From Sphingopyxis sp. H053 (GTDB lineage: Bacteria > Pseudomonadota > Alphaproteobacteria > Sphingomonadales > Sphingomonadaceae): a stretch of DNA of 64,000 bases. The DNA lies in assembly GCF_001468225.1 (NCBI RefSeq), contig NZ_LNRU01000001.1:1-64000 (forward strand). The letters are read 5' to 3'. Below, one piece after another: positions 16,900 to 26,290 of this stretch. Below the pieces are notes generated by a model that had not been told where the DNA came from, searched no databases, and saw only the letters and a list, made by a program, of their open reading frames with translations. Position 1 is the stretch's first letter, and each line of letters opens with the position of its first letter. The position numbers were made by a program, and so were the translations under genes.

Positions 16900-17622
16900 A
16901 TGGCTCTGCCCGGCATGAAACGTATTCTGCTGAAACTGTCGGGCGAGGCGCTGATGGGCTCCAGCCCGTTCGGCATCGACCCCGAAACCGTCGCGAGCAT
17001 GGCGGCCGAGGTCAAGGAAGCCAAAGACCGCGGGCTCGAAATCTGCCTCGTCATCGGCGGCGGCAATATCTTTCGCGGCATGGCGGGCGCCGCCAAGGGC
17101 ATGGACCGCGCACAGGCCGACTATATGGGCATGCTCGCCACCGTGATGAACGCGCTCGCGATGCAGAATGCGCTCGAACAGCTGGGCGTCGAAACGCGCG
17201 TCCAGTCGGCGATCGAGATGGACAAGGTGTGCGAGCCGGTGATCCGCCGCCGCGCCGAGCGCCATATGGAAAAGGGCCGCGTGGTGATCTTCGCCGCCGG
17301 CGTCGGCGCGCCTTATTTTACCACTGACAGCGGTGCCGCGCTCCGCGCCGCCGAGATGAAGTGCGACGCGCTGCTCAAGGGCACCAGCGTCGACGGCGTC
17401 TATAACGCCGATCCCAAGAAGGACCCGACCGCGGTCCGTTACGATACGCTGAGCTATGACCGCGTGCTCGCCGACAATCTGAAGGTGATGGACGCGAGCG
17501 CGGTCGCGCTGTGCCGCGACAATCATATCCCGATTGTCGTGTTCAACATTCGCGAACCCGGCAATCTGGCGCGTGTGCTGGCGGGCGAGGGTGTTTCCAC
17601 CGTCGTCGCCGACGCGGCCTGA
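16900..17622 (+). CDS. pyrH: UMP kinase
   Basis: 240 residues of the amino-acid kinase fold: [14 protein letters not shown] at the N-terminus, [26 protein letters not shown] and [25 protein letters not shown] blocks (seen as [14 protein letters not shown]), with [18 protein letters not shown] near residue 165. It phosphorylates UMP to UDP in pyrimidine synthesis. It is followed by frr after 22 bases, the usual pairing. Confidence 0.97.
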   Translation: MALPGMKRILLKLSGEALMGSSPFGIDPETVASMAAEVKEAKDRGLEICLVIGGGNIFRGMAGAAKGMDRAQADYMGMLATVMNALAMQNALEQLGVETRVQSAIEMDKVCEPVIRRRAERHMEKGRVVIFAAGVGAPYFTTDSGAALRAAEMKCDALLKGTSVDGVYNADPKKDPTAVRYDTLSYDRVLADNLKVMDASAVALCRDNHIPIVVFNIREPGNLARVLAGEGVSTVVADAA

Positions 17623-17644
17623 AGACATAAGAGAGGAATAAACG

Positions 17645-18199
17645 ATGGCGAAATATGACAAGGCCGATCTCGAGCGCCGCATGCACGGTGCGGTCGAAGC
17701 GCTGAAGAGCGACCTTTCGGGCCTCCGCACCGGGCGCGCGCATACCGCGCTGCTCGATCCGGTGACGGTCGAGGTCTATGGCAGCCAGATGCCGCTGAAC
17801 CAGGTCGCCTCGGTCAGTGCGCCCGAACCGCGCATGCTGTCGGTGCAGGTGTGGGACAAATCGAACGTCGGTCCGGTCGACAAGGCGATCCGCTCGGCGG
17901 GGCTTGGGCTCAACCCGATCGTCGACGGCCAGATGCTGCGCCTGCCGATCCCCGAAATGACGCAGGAGCGCCGCAAGGAGCTGTCGAAGCTCGCCGGCCA
18001 ATATGCCGAAAAGGCGCGCATCGCGGTGCGCAACGTCCGCCGCGACGGCATGGACAATCTGAAGGCCGACGAGAATAAGAAGGAAATCAGCGAGGACGAG
18101 CGCAAGCGCCACGAGACCGAGGTGCAGAAGCTGACCGACGCGACGATCGCCGAACTCGACGCCGCCGCGACCGCCAAGGAAAAGGAAATCCTGGGCTAG
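17645..18199 (+). CDS. frr: Ribosome recycling factor
   Basis: 184 residues, the usual length. The N-terminal helix carries [28 protein letters not shown]; the hinge and domain II follow ([13 protein letters not shown]), then [20 protein letters not shown] and a long helical end. It splits post-termination ribosomes with EF-G. An AGAGGAA site precedes the ATG. A repeat element separates it from uppS. Confidence 0.97.
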   Translation: MAKYDKADLERRMHGAVEALKSDLSGLRTGRAHTALLDPVTVEVYGSQMPLNQVASVSAPEPRMLSVQVWDKSNVGPVDKAIRSAGLGLNPIVDGQMLRLPIPEMTQERRKELSKLAGQYAEKARIAVRNVRRDGMDNLKADENKKEISEDERKRHETEVQKLTDATIAELDAAATAKEKEILG

Positions 18200-18228
18200 T
18201 GGATCGCATGGTCGCATTGCACAATTTT

Positions 18229-18311
18229 CGTCGTCCCAGCGAAAGCTGGGACCGCAGGCGTGCAAGCGCGGCGCTTGGTCGAAAGCGATCCCAGCTTTCG
18301 CTGGGATGACG
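18229..18311. repeat. CGTC...GACG palindromic element, GCGAAAGC subtype, copy 1
   Basis: The left half CGTCGTCCCAGCGAAAGCTGGG and the right half CCCAGCTTTCGCTGGGATGACG are each hairpins and also pair with each other. It lies between frr and uppS. The other copy of this subtype is at 52089-52160. Confidence 0.85.
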
Positions 18312-18319
18312 GATAGACG

Positions 18320-19006
18320 ATGACCGAAACCACTCACGGCGCGCGCCATGTCGCCATCATCATGGACGGCAATGGTCGCTGGGCCAAGAAGCGCCTGCTG
18401 CCCCGCGTCGCCGGCCACAAGGCCGGGGTTGAGGCGGTGCGCACGATCGTGCGCGCCGCGGGCGACCTCGGGATCGAGGCGATGACGCTCTACGCCTTCA
18501 GTTCCGAAAACTGGAAGCGCCCTGAGGAAGAGGTCAGCGACCTGATGGGGCTGATGAAGCGCTTCATTCTGTCCGACCTCGACGAATTCGCTGCGAATGA
18601 CGTGAAGCTGAAGGTAATCGGCAACTGGCGCGCGCTCGCGCCCGATGTCGTCAAACTGATCGAAAATGCGCTCGAACGCACATCGGGCAACAAGCGCACG
18701 ACGCTCGCGGTCGCGCTCAACTATGGCGCGCAGGACGAGCTGGTTCGCGCCGCGACCGCCGCCGCCGCAGAGGGCCCGATCACCGAGGAGGCGATCGCCG
18801 CGCATCTCGACACCGCCGACATGCCCCCGCTTGACCTGCTCATCCGCACCTCGGGCGAGGTCCGGCTGTCGAATTTCCTGCTCTGGCAGTCGGCGTATGC
18901 CGAACTCTATTTCACCGATATCTTGTGGCCCGATTTCAAACCGGCCGACCTCAAGGCAGCGCTCGACCAATTTGCGCGGCGCGACCGCCGTTACGGGGGA
19001 CTATAG
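18320..19006 (+). CDS. uppS: Isoprenyl (undecaprenyl) diphosphate synthase
   Basis: 228 residues. The catalytic Asp lies in HVAIIMDGNGRWAKKR; LYAFSSENWKRPEEEV and LLIRTSGEVRLSNFLLWQ with AYAELYFTDILWPDF are the signature blocks. It makes the C55 carrier for peptidoglycan and other wall polymers, including the polysaccharide of the XrtA cluster. It is the first of a tight run uppS-cdsA-dxr-rseP. Confidence 0.96.
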   Translation: MTETTHGARHVAIIMDGNGRWAKKRLLPRVAGHKAGVEAVRTIVRAAGDLGIEAMTLYAFSSENWKRPEEEVSDLMGLMKRFILSDLDEFAANDVKLKVIGNWRALAPDVVKLIENALERTSGNKRTTLAVALNYGAQDELVRAATAAAAEGPITEEAIAAHLDTADMPPLDLLIRTSGEVRLSNFLLWQSAYAELYFTDILWPDFKPADLKAALDQFARRDRRYGGL

Positions 19007-19009
19007 GGC

Positions 19010-19687
19010 ATGGCGACAGCGGCTAAATCGGACTTCTGGGCGCGGATCGGGTCGGCGATCGTCCTGTTCGCGATCGCGGGCACCGCGCTGTGGTTCGGCG
19101 GGCTTGCTTTCGGTCTGCTGCTGCTCGTCGGCGGGGCGCTTGTCCTCGTCGAATGGTTCGCGCTGGTGCGCGCAATGACGCTGGGTGGCGGCGCCAAGAC
19201 CGCGCTCAACCTGCTCGGACCGATCCTCGTTCTCGGCGCGATGGCGGGGCTCTGGTTCATCCGCGACCATCTCGGCATGACTGCAGCGCTCTGGGTCTTC
19301 GGCATGGTGTGGGCGACCGACATCGGTGCCTATTTCGCTGGCCGCGCCTTTGGCGGCGCACGCCTCGCGCCCAAAATCAGCCCGTCGAAGACCTGGTCGG
19401 GCCTCATCGGCGGCATGATTGCGGCGCTGATCGCCAGCGCGACGATCGGCGACCGCGCGGGCATTATCGGCGTACCGCTGTGGATCGGGCTGTTCATGGG
19501 GCTGCTCGCGCAGCTCGGCGACCTCGCGCAAAGCTGGATGAAGCGCCGCGCGGGCGTCAAGGATTCGGGCAAGCTCATCCCCGGCCACGGCGGCCTGTTC
19601 GACCGCGTCGACGGCGTGCTGCCTGTGGCGCTGCTGCTGGGCGCGCTGGCGTTTGCGGGGCAGATCGCCGTGCGGGCGGCGGGCTGA
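19010..19687 (+). CDS. cdsA: Phosphatidate cytidylyltransferase
   Basis: 225 residues, about seven membrane helices. The CDP-diglyceride synthetase signature is at the C-terminal end: SWMKRRAGVKDSGKLIPGHG then GLFDRVDG. It makes CDP-diacylglycerol, the substrate of the pssA product. It starts three bases after the uppS stop and ends one base before dxr, so translation is coupled. Confidence 0.95.
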   Translation: MATAAKSDFWARIGSAIVLFAIAGTALWFGGLAFGLLLLVGGALVLVEWFALVRAMTLGGGAKTALNLLGPILVLGAMAGLWFIRDHLGMTAALWVFGMVWATDIGAYFAGRAFGGARLAPKISPSKTWSGLIGGMIAALIASATIGDRAGIIGVPLWIGLFMGLLAQLGDLAQSWMKRRAGVKDSGKLIPGHGGLFDRVDGVLPVALLLGALAFAGQIAVRAAG

Positions 19688-19688
19688 G

Positions 19689-20855
19689 ATGACACAGCGC
19701 CGCCTCTCGCTGTTCGGCGCCACCGGATCGGTCGGGCAATCGACCCTCGATCTGGTACGGCGCGATGGCGAGGCTTGGGCTGTCGGCGTGCTGACCGCGA
19801 ACAGCGACGTCGCCGAACTGGCGAAGCTGGCAAGGGAGTTTCGTCCCGACATCGCGGTGATCGCCGACGAGGCGCGCTATGGCGCGCTCGCCGACGCGCT
19901 GGCCGGCACCGGCATCGAAGTGGCAGCGGGCGCCGATGCGCTCGTCGAAGCCGCGCAGCGCCCCACCGACCTCGTCATGGCGGCGATCGTCGGCACCGCG
20001 GGGCTCGCGCCGACGATGGCGGCGCTTGCCGCCGGATACGATGTCGCGCTCGCCAACAAGGAAGCGCTCGTATCGTCGGGCGAACTGATGACCGCGGTGG
20101 CGCGCACGTCGGGGGCGACGATCCTGCCCGTCGACAGCGAGCATAATGCGATCTTCCAGTGCCTCGCGGGCGGGCGCATCGATCAGGTGCGCCGCATCAT
20201 CCTGACTGCAAGCGGCGGGCCGTTCCGTACGATGAGCGCCGACGATATGGCGCGCGTCACGCCCAAACAGGCGGTAGCGCACCCGAACTGGTCGATGGGC
20301 GCCAAGATCAGCGTCGATTCGGCGACGATGATGAACAAGGGCCTCGAGCTGATCGAGGCGCATCATTTGTTCCCCGTCGGGCTCGACCGCATCGAAATCC
20401 TCGTCCACCCGCAATCGGTGATCCACAGCCTCGTCGAATATATCGACTGCTCGACGCTGGCGCAGCTCGGCTCGCCCGACATGCGCATCCCGATCAGCAG
20501 CGCGCTCGCCTGGCCGCAGCGCATGGCGACGCCGTGCGCGCCGCTCGACCTCGCCAGCATCGCGCGGCTCGATTTCGAGGCGCCCGACGAGGTGCGTTTT
20601 CCCGCGACCGCGCTCTGCCGCGCCGCGATCGCCGAGGGCGGCGCGCGCCCGGCGCAGCTCAACGCCGCGAACGAAGTGGCGGTCGCCGCCTTCCTCGCGG
20701 GGCGCATTGCCTTCCCCGCCATCGTCGATACGGTGCGCCGCGTGATCGATGCCGACGCGCCCGCGGTGCCGGCATCGCTTCAGGACATATTCAGCGTCGA
20801 TGCCGCATCCCGCGCGGCTGCTCAGCGTTTTGTGGACCAATATGAACATGCCTGA
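19689..20855 (+). CDS. dxr: 1-deoxy-D-xylulose 5-phosphate reductoisomerase
   Basis: 388 residues from the ATG at 19689. The NADPH loop LFGATGSVGQSTLDL is at 8-22; metal and substrate blocks are PVDSEHNAIFQCL and NWSMGAKISVDSATMMNKG. It is the committed step of the MEP isoprenoid pathway and supplies precursors to uppS and quinones. Its 3' end overlaps the rseP start by 14 bases. Confidence 0.96.
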   Translation: MTQRRLSLFGATGSVGQSTLDLVRRDGEAWAVGVLTANSDVAELAKLAREFRPDIAVIADEARYGALADALAGTGIEVAAGADALVEAAQRPTDLVMAAIVGTAGLAPTMAALAAGYDVALANKEALVSSGELMTAVARTSGATILPVDSEHNAIFQCLAGGRIDQVRRIILTASGGPFRTMSADDMARVTPKQAVAHPNWSMGAKISVDSATMMNKGLELIEAHHLFPVGLDRIEILVHPQSVIHSLVEYIDCSTLAQLGSPDMRIPISSALAWPQRMATPCAPLDLASIARLDFEAPDEVRFPATALCRAAIAEGGARPAQLNAANEVAVAAFLAGRIAFPAIVDTVRRVIDADAPAVPASLQDIFSVDAASRAAAQRFVDQYEHA

Positions 20856-21978
20856 CATTCCGCTTTGGCTCTATCCGCTCGCGTTCCTCGCGGTGCTGGG
20901 GCCGCTCGTCTTCGTGCACGAATATGGCCATTATATCGTCGGCCGCTGGTGCGGGGTGAAGGCCGACACCTTCTCGATCGGCTTCGGGCGCAAGATCCTC
21001 GGCTGGACCGACAAGCGCGGCACCGAATGGAAGATCGGCTGGCTGCCGCTCGGCGGCTATGTCCAGTTCGCGGGCGACCGCGATGCGGTCAGCCAGCCCG
21101 ACGCGACCTGGCAAAAACTGCCAGCCGACCAGAAATCGCACACATTCCCCGCGCAGCCGGTGTGGAAGCGCGCGCTCATCGTTCTCGCAGGGCCGGTGAC
21201 CAACTTCCTGTTCGCGATTGCGATTTTTGCCGCGTTCAACATGACCTATGGCGTTGCCACGGTTCCGCCTGTGATCGGCGGCGTGCAGGCAGGCAGTGCG
21301 GCCGAGGCGGCGGGGCTCCGTATTGGCGACCGTATCATCGGGATCAACGGACAGTCGGTCGACAGCTTCGGCGATATCCCGAAGATCGTGGCCTATGATC
21401 TCGGCAGGCCCGCTAGCCTCGATATCGCGCGCGGCGAGCAGCGGCTCGCGATCACCCTGCGCCCGCGGGTCACGACCGAAACCGACGGTTTCGGGAACAA
21501 GGCCGAGGTGGCGATCATCGGCATCCAGTCGGGCGCGCTGACCTATGCGCGGGTCGGCCCGTTGGAGGCGGTGAGGGCGAGCGCGGGGCAGACCTGGAAC
21601 ATCGTCCAGCTGACCGGCAAGATATTGGGCCAGTTCGCGACCGGGCAACGTTCGGTCAAGGAAATGGGCGGGCCGATCAAGATCGCGAAGCAGTCGGGCG
21701 AACAGGCGACGCTGGGCGTCGCCGCGCTGATCTTCTTCATCGCCTTCGTTTCCATCAATCTGGGGTTCATCAACCTCTTGCCATTGCCGATGCTCGATGG
21801 CGGTCATCTGGCCTTTTACGCCTATGAAGCGATCCGGCGCCGCCCCGCGCCGCCGCAGGCGCAGGAATGGGCGTTCCGATTCGGCTTTGCGGCAATCGTG
21901 ACCCTTATGCTGGTCGTGACTTTCAACGATTTGGGCTCAATTGGCGTGTGGGACAGGATCGCCCGCTTGATTGGCTAG
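20842..21978 (+). CDS. rseP: Site-2 intramembrane zinc metalloprotease RseP
   Basis: 378 residues from the ATG at 20842, which has GTGGA just before it; an ATG two codons later is an alternative. The zinc motif HEYGH is at 26-30 in the first membrane helix; a PDZ domain (AGSAAEAAGLRIGDRIIGINGQSVDSF, about 145-200) and the third zinc ligand region LINLLPLPMLDGGHL follow. It cleaves anti-sigma factors and signal-peptide remnants in the inner membrane. The position before bamA is the conserved one. Confidence 0.95.
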   Translation: MNMPDIPLWLYPLAFLAVLGPLVFVHEYGHYIVGRWCGVKADTFSIGFGRKILGWTDKRGTEWKIGWLPLGGYVQFAGDRDAVSQPDATWQKLPADQKSHTFPAQPVWKRALIVLAGPVTNFLFAIAIFAAFNMTYGVATVPPVIGGVQAGSAAEAAGLRIGDRIIGINGQSVDSFGDIPKIVAYDLGRPASLDIARGEQRLAITLRPRVTTETDGFGNKAEVAIIGIQSGALTYARVGPLEAVRASAGQTWNIVQLTGKILGQFATGQRSVKEMGGPIKIAKQSGEQATLGVAALIFFIAFVSINLGFINLLPLPMLDGGHLAFYAYEAIRRRPAPPQAQEWAFRFGFAAIVTLMLVVTFNDLGSIGVWDRIARLIG

Positions 21979-22051
21979 CGAGTCTGGGGCAGGGAGTGGC
22001 GCACGAACCCGCGGTCAGGCGGGTTTGTCGCTTTTGAGTTATTTTTTCGGG

Positions 22052-24742
22052 ATGAACAGCGTGGCTTCACACAAATTCTCGGCGCGGACGCAGCTGTCGG
22101 TACTTCTTTTGGCCGGCACGATGCTTGGCGCGCCGGTGATGGCGCAACAGGTTGCGCCGCCAGTCGTCCCGGCTCCGGCTCCCGAAGCGGCTCCCACCGC
22201 GACGACGGTCAAGTCGATCACCGTCGTCGGCAACCAGCGGCTCGAGGCGCAGACGATCCTGTCGTACCTGCGCCTGCGCGTCGGGCAGCAATATGACCGC
22301 TCGATCCTCGACCAGGCGCTGAAGGATCTGGCCGCGACCGAATTGTTCAAGGATTTCCAGATCACCGACAATGCCGGTGCGCTGACGATCCAGGTCACCG
22401 AGAACCCCGTGATCAACCGCGTCATCCTGGAGGGCAACAAGCGCCTGAAGGAAGACAAGGTCCGCCCGGAGATCAAGCTCGCGCCGCGTCAGATCTTCAC
22501 CCGCTCGAAAGTCCGCGCCGACGTCGCGCGCATCATCGAGCTCTACAAGCGTCAGGGCCGCTTTGCCGCGACGGTCGAGCCCAAGATGGTGTCGCTCGAC
22601 CAGAACCGCGTCGACGTCGTGTTCGAAATCAACGAAGGGCCGAAATCGAAGGTCCGCCAGATCAACATCATCGGCAACGAGAAGTTCAGCGACGGCGACC
22701 TCAAGGACGAGATGGCGACGAAGCAGTCGAGCCTGATGACGATCCTGTCGTCGAACACCAGCTACGACCCCGACCGCCTCGCCTATGACCAGCAGAAGCT
22801 GCGCCTTTTCTACCTGACCAACGGTTACGCCGATTTCCGCGTGATTTCGGCGGTGGCCGAGCTGACGAGCAACAAGCAGGACTTCATCATCACCTATGTG
22901 GTCGAGGAAGGCGAACGCTACAAGTTCGGCGACATCGACGTGAAGAGCGAAATCCGCGACTTCCAGCCCGAAATGCTGAAGAAGCTGCTGCCGATGAAGA
23001 CCGGCGACTGGTATGACGCCAAGCAGGTCGAGGACACGGTCGAAAGCCTGAGCGAAACCGCGGGTCTGTTCGGCTACGCCTTTGCCGACATCAACCCCGA
23101 ATTCCGCCGCGACCCCGAAACGCGGACGATGGCGATCACCTTCAACGTCGCCGAAAGCCCGCGTACCTATGTCGAGCGCATCGACGTCAACGGCAACACG
23201 CTGACCCACGACAAGGTCGTGCGCCGCGAATTCCGCCTGAACGAAGGCGATGCGTTCAACAGCTTCGGCGTCAAGCGTACCGAAAACCGCATCAATAGCC
23301 TCGGTTATTTCCAGGAAAACCTGGAAATCGAGCGCAAGGAAGGCAGCGCCCCCGACCGCATCATCCTCGAAACCAACGTCGAGGAAAAGCCGACCGGTGA
23401 ACTCTCGCTGTCGGCCGGCTTCTCGTCGATCGAGAATTTCCTGCTCCAGGCGTCGATCCGCCAGCGCAACTTCCGCGGTCTCGGCCAGCAGCTCCAGGCG
23501 TCGGTCAACTATTCGAGCTATTCGAAGTCGATCGAGCTCGGTTTCACCGAACCCTATCTGTTCGACCGCAACATCTCGGTCGGCGGCAGCATCTATCGCC
23601 GCGATTTGAACTCGTTCAACTTCATCAACAACGACCGCCGGACGACGTTCCAGCAGGTCACGACGGGGGCGCAGATCAACGCCGGCGTGCCGCTGACCGA
23701 ATTCATGTCGTTCTTCGCGCGCTACAGCATCAACTTCGACGATGTGACGCTCGACAAGGGAATCTATTATTTCGGCGGCGAGTGCGACCCGCTCGTGGCC
23801 GGCCGTTACCTGTGCGACGCGATCGGCAACCGCACGACCTCGCTGCTCGGCTATACGCTCGCCTATGACGACCGCGACAATCGCATCCGTCCGACGCGCG
23901 GCCAGTCGCTGTCGCTCAGCCAGGATTTCGCCGGCCTCGGCGGCAGCGTCAAATATGTCCGCACGCGCTTGAACGGCTCGAAGCACTTCAACCTCGGCAG
24001 CCGCTTCATCCTCAATTTGTCGGCCGAAGGCGGCTATATCTATCCGTTCGGCGGCCGTCCGACCCCGACGAGCGACAAGGTCCGCCTGACCGACCGCTTC
24101 TTCCTCGGCGAACCGCAGATGCGCGGTTTCGACATTCGCGGCGTCGGCCCGCGTGTTATCCGTTACTCGGTCGACAATACCGATCCGGCGAACCCCATTG
24201 TCGTCACCGACGCCAACGGTGAGCGCGGCCAGATCGACGACGCGCTTGGCGGCCGCGCCTATTATCAGGGCCGGATCGAACTCGATATTCCGCTCGGCAC
24301 CGGCGCAAAGGAAATGGGGCTTCGCCCGTCAATCTTCGTCGACGTCGGATCGGTGTTCAGCGTCCGCCGCCCGACGCTGACGACGCTTGCCAATTTCAGG
24401 GAAACCGACCCCAACGCGCCCGGTTTCGGTCTCACCAAGTCGCTTTGCCGTAACGCGACCACGGGTGTCACCCAGTTCGCGACGGAAACGGTAACGACGC
24501 CGACGGGCGGCGTCCCGACGGGCACCGGTCAATACACGACCTGCCCGACCGATTTCTCGCGCCTCGATCCGTTCGAGGAACGCTTCTTCGGCGACACGTG
24601 GATGCCGCGCGTGTCGATCGGTGCCGGGGTGAACTGGAACTCTCCCTTCGGTCCCTTCCGGATCGACTTCGCTTACGCCCTTCGCAAAGAAGAGGGCGAT
24701 GATACCAAACGCTTCTCATTCAATGTAGGAACCCAATTCTGA
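22052..24742 (+). CDS. bamA: Outer membrane protein assembly factor BamA
   Basis: 896 residues from the ATG at 22052. A signal peptide (to about MAQQ, residue 32) is followed by five POTRA domains (about 55-480; first one begins VKSITVVGNQRLEAQTIL) and a 16-strand barrel with the L6 motif MRGFDIRGVGP and the C-terminal signal FSFNVGTQF. It inserts beta-barrel proteins, including the autotransporter and export proteins in this window. The stop TGA overlaps the ATG of the next gene. Confidence 0.97.
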   Translation: MNSVASHKFSARTQLSVLLLAGTMLGAPVMAQQVAPPVVPAPAPEAAPTATTVKSITVVGNQRLEAQTILSYLRLRVGQQYDRSILDQALKDLAATELFKDFQITDNAGALTIQVTENPVINRVILEGNKRLKEDKVRPEIKLAPRQIFTRSKVRADVARIIELYKRQGRFAATVEPKMVSLDQNRVDVVFEINEGPKSKVRQINIIGNEKFSDGDLKDEMATKQSSLMTILSSNTSYDPDRLAYDQQKLRLFYLTNGYADFRVISAVAELTSNKQDFIITYVVEEGERYKFGDIDVKSEIRDFQPEMLKKLLPMKTGDWYDAKQVEDTVESLSETAGLFGYAFADINPEFRRDPETRTMAITFNVAESPRTYVERIDVNGNTLTHDKVVRREFRLNEGDAFNSFGVKRTENRINSLGYFQENLEIERKEGSAPDRIILETNVEEKPTGELSLSAGFSSIENFLLQASIRQRNFRGLGQQLQASVNYSSYSKSIELGFTEPYLFDRNISVGGSIYRRDLNSFNFINNDRRTTFQQVTTGAQINAGVPLTEFMSFFARYSINFDDVTLDKGIYYFGGECDPLVAGRYLCDAIGNRTTSLLGYTLAYDDRDNRIRPTRGQSLSLSQDFAGLGGSVKYVRTRLNGSKHFNLGSRFILNLSAEGGYIYPFGGRPTPTSDKVRLTDRFFLGEPQMRGFDIRGVGPRVIRYSVDNTDPANPIVVTDANGERGQIDDALGGRAYYQGRIELDIPLGTGAKEMGLRPSIFVDVGSVFSVRRPTLTTLANFRETDPNAPGFGLTKSLCRNATTGVTQFATETVTTPTGGVPTGTGQYTTCPTDFSRLDPFEERFFGDTWMPRVSIGAGVNWNSPFGPFRIDFAYALRKEEGDDTKRFSFNVGTQF

Positions 24743-25440
24743 TGAAGAAAATCCTTGCCGCCTCGGCGCTGGCGATTGCCACGCTGTCGGTCTCGCCCCT
24801 CCTGTCGGCTCCCGCCATTGCCCAGGCAAAGGGTGTCGGCGTTGCCGACGTCCGCGTCGCCGCCGCCCGCTCGAACGCCTTCCAGACTGCCTCGAAGCAG
24901 ATCGAAACGACCTACAAGGCGCAGATCGACCAGCAGCAGTCGCGCGGCCAGACGCTGCAGGCCGAAATCAACGTCCTGATCGCGAAATATAACGAAGAAG
25001 CGAAGAAGACGCCGGTCAACCAGGCCTCGCTGCAGGCTGCCGCCAAGGCCGTCCAGGACAAGCGCCAGGCCGCGCAGGCCGAGCTCGGTCAGATCGGTGC
25101 GCCCGTCGACCTCGCGATCGCTTATGTCGAAGACCAGATCAGCGTTCGCATGAACGAAGCGATCAAGGCCGCGATGACCGCGAAAAAGGTCGACCTGCTC
25201 GTCAACCCCGAGGCGGTGATCGCGCGCGAAAACAATGTCGACATCACCGACGCGGTGGTTGCCGAACTCAACCGCATCCTGCCCAACGTGTCGACTGCGG
25301 TTCCCGCCGGTTACCAGCCGGGCCAGCTCGTCCAGCAGCGTAATCAGCAGCTGATGGACCAGGCGCGCGCCGCGCAGGGCGGAACGCGTCCGGCGACCCC
25401 GGCTCCGGCACCGACCGGCACCGCACCGACGACCCGCTAA
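24742..25440 (+). CDS. skp: Periplasmic chaperone, OmpH/Skp family
   Basis: 232 residues: signal peptide ([20 protein letters not shown], to about Ala28), a short core ([17 protein letters not shown]) and long Gln/Lys/Glu/Ala-rich helices that form the Skp tentacles. The C-terminus is a Pro/Ala/Thr tail. It holds unfolded outer-membrane proteins for BamA, and its start codon overlaps the bamA stop. At 232 residues it is longer than E. coli Skp (about 160). Confidence 0.88.
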   Translation: MKKILAASALAIATLSVSPLLSAPAIAQAKGVGVADVRVAAARSNAFQTASKQIETTYKAQIDQQQSRGQTLQAEINVLIAKYNEEAKKTPVNQASLQAAAKAVQDKRQAAQAELGQIGAPVDLAIAYVEDQISVRMNEAIKAAMTAKKVDLLVNPEAVIARENNVDITDAVVAELNRILPNVSTAVPAGYQPGQLVQQRNQQLMDQARAAQGGTRPATPAPAPTGTAPTTR

Positions 25441-25445
25441 GATCG

Positions 25446-25925
25446 ATGACGGACGGGGAAAAGCCGGACGGCGCCTTGGGCCCGGTGGATATCCGCCGGA
25501 TCCTGACGCTGCTGCCGCATCGTTATCCGATGCTGCTCGTCGACCGGGTGGAATCGATGGTGAAGGACACCTCGATCCACGCGGTCAAGGCGGTGACGAT
25601 CAACGAGCCCTTTTTCCAAGGGCATTTCCCCGGCCGGCCGATCATGCCCGGCGTCCTCATCGTCGAGGCGCTGGCGCAGGCCGGCGGCATATTGGCGATC
25701 GAATCGCTCGGCCTCGGCGGCTCGGGCAAGCTCGTCTATTTCATGGCGATCGATGGGGTGAAGTTCAGGAAACCGGTCGAACCCGGCGTCCTGCTAGACC
25801 TCCACGTCACCATCGTTCAGGCAAAGCGGAACATCTGCAAGTTCGAGGGCAGGGCGATGCTGGGTGACAGCCTGGCGGCCGAGTGCCAGTTCACCGCGAT
25901 GATCGCCGACCCGCCGAGCGACTAA
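25446..25925 (+). CDS. fabZ: 3-hydroxyacyl-[acyl-carrier-protein] dehydratase FabZ
   Basis: 159 residues. The catalytic pair is His60 and Glu74 in [34 protein letters not shown] is the N-terminal hallmark. It dehydrates 3-hydroxyacyl-ACP in fatty acid synthesis. It directly follows skp, whereas in most Gram-negative bacteria lpxD lies between them and lpxA follows. Both are absent here. Confidence 0.96.
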   Translation: MTDGEKPDGALGPVDIRRILTLLPHRYPMLLVDRVESMVKDTSIHAVKAVTINEPFFQGHFPGRPIMPGVLIVEALAQAGGILAIESLGLGGSGKLVYFMAIDGVKFRKPVEPGVLLDLHVTIVQAKRNICKFEGRAMLGDSLAAECQFTAMIADPPSD

Positions 25926-25957
25926 CCACCACTTGCCAAATCCGGCATTCGCCGTTA

Positions 25958-25979
25958 GGGGACGCCGCTTCGCGTCCCC
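25958..25979 (+). terminator. GC hairpin between fabZ and rpmE
   Basis: GGGGACGC (25958-25965) pairs with GCGTCCCC (25972-25979) around a six-base loop. It lacks a T-tract, so it may be a Rho-assisted or mRNA-stabilising hairpin in the rpmE leader. Confidence 0.35.
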
Positions 25980-26033
25980 GGACGCACAGACTCACGCTGC
26001 TGGTCGGTAACCAGCGGCACAGGAGCTTGAGAC

Positions 26034-26261
26034 ATGAAAAACGACATTCACCCCGACTATCACATGATCACGGTCAAGATGACCGATGGCACCGAATATC
26101 AGACGCGCTCGACCTGGGGCAAAGAGGGCGACACGATGACGCTCGAAATCGACCCCACCGCGCACCCGGCCTGGACCGGCGGCACCGGACGCATGCTCGA
26201 CGCTGCGGGTCAGGTCGCCAAGTTCAACAAGCGTTTCGGTGGTCTCACCCTCAAGCGCTAA
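26034..26261 (+). CDS. rpmE: 50S ribosomal protein L31
   Basis: 75 residues: [20 protein letters not shown], then [31 protein letters not shown] and FNKRFGGL. The zinc-binding cysteines of the C+ form of L31 are absent, as is normal in alphaproteobacteria. GGAGC lies before the start. A hairpin separates it from the convergent glpK. Confidence 0.95.
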   Translation: MKNDIHPDYHMITVKMTDGTEYQTRSTWGKEGDTMTLEIDPTAHPAWTGGTGRMLDAAGQVAKFNKRFGGLTLKR

Positions 26262-26268
26262 GGATGCC

Positions 26269-26290
26269 CACCTCCGCGAATGCGGGGGTG
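26269..26290. terminator. Shared hairpin between the convergent rpmE and glpK stops
   Basis: CACCTCCGC (26269-26277) and GCGGGGGTG (26282-26290) pair with one G-U around GAAT. It fills nearly all of the 29 bases between the two stop codons. Confidence 0.5.

Noticed and set aside
22067..23986. 639-codon minus-strand frame
   Set aside because: Antisense to bamA; no recognisable domain.
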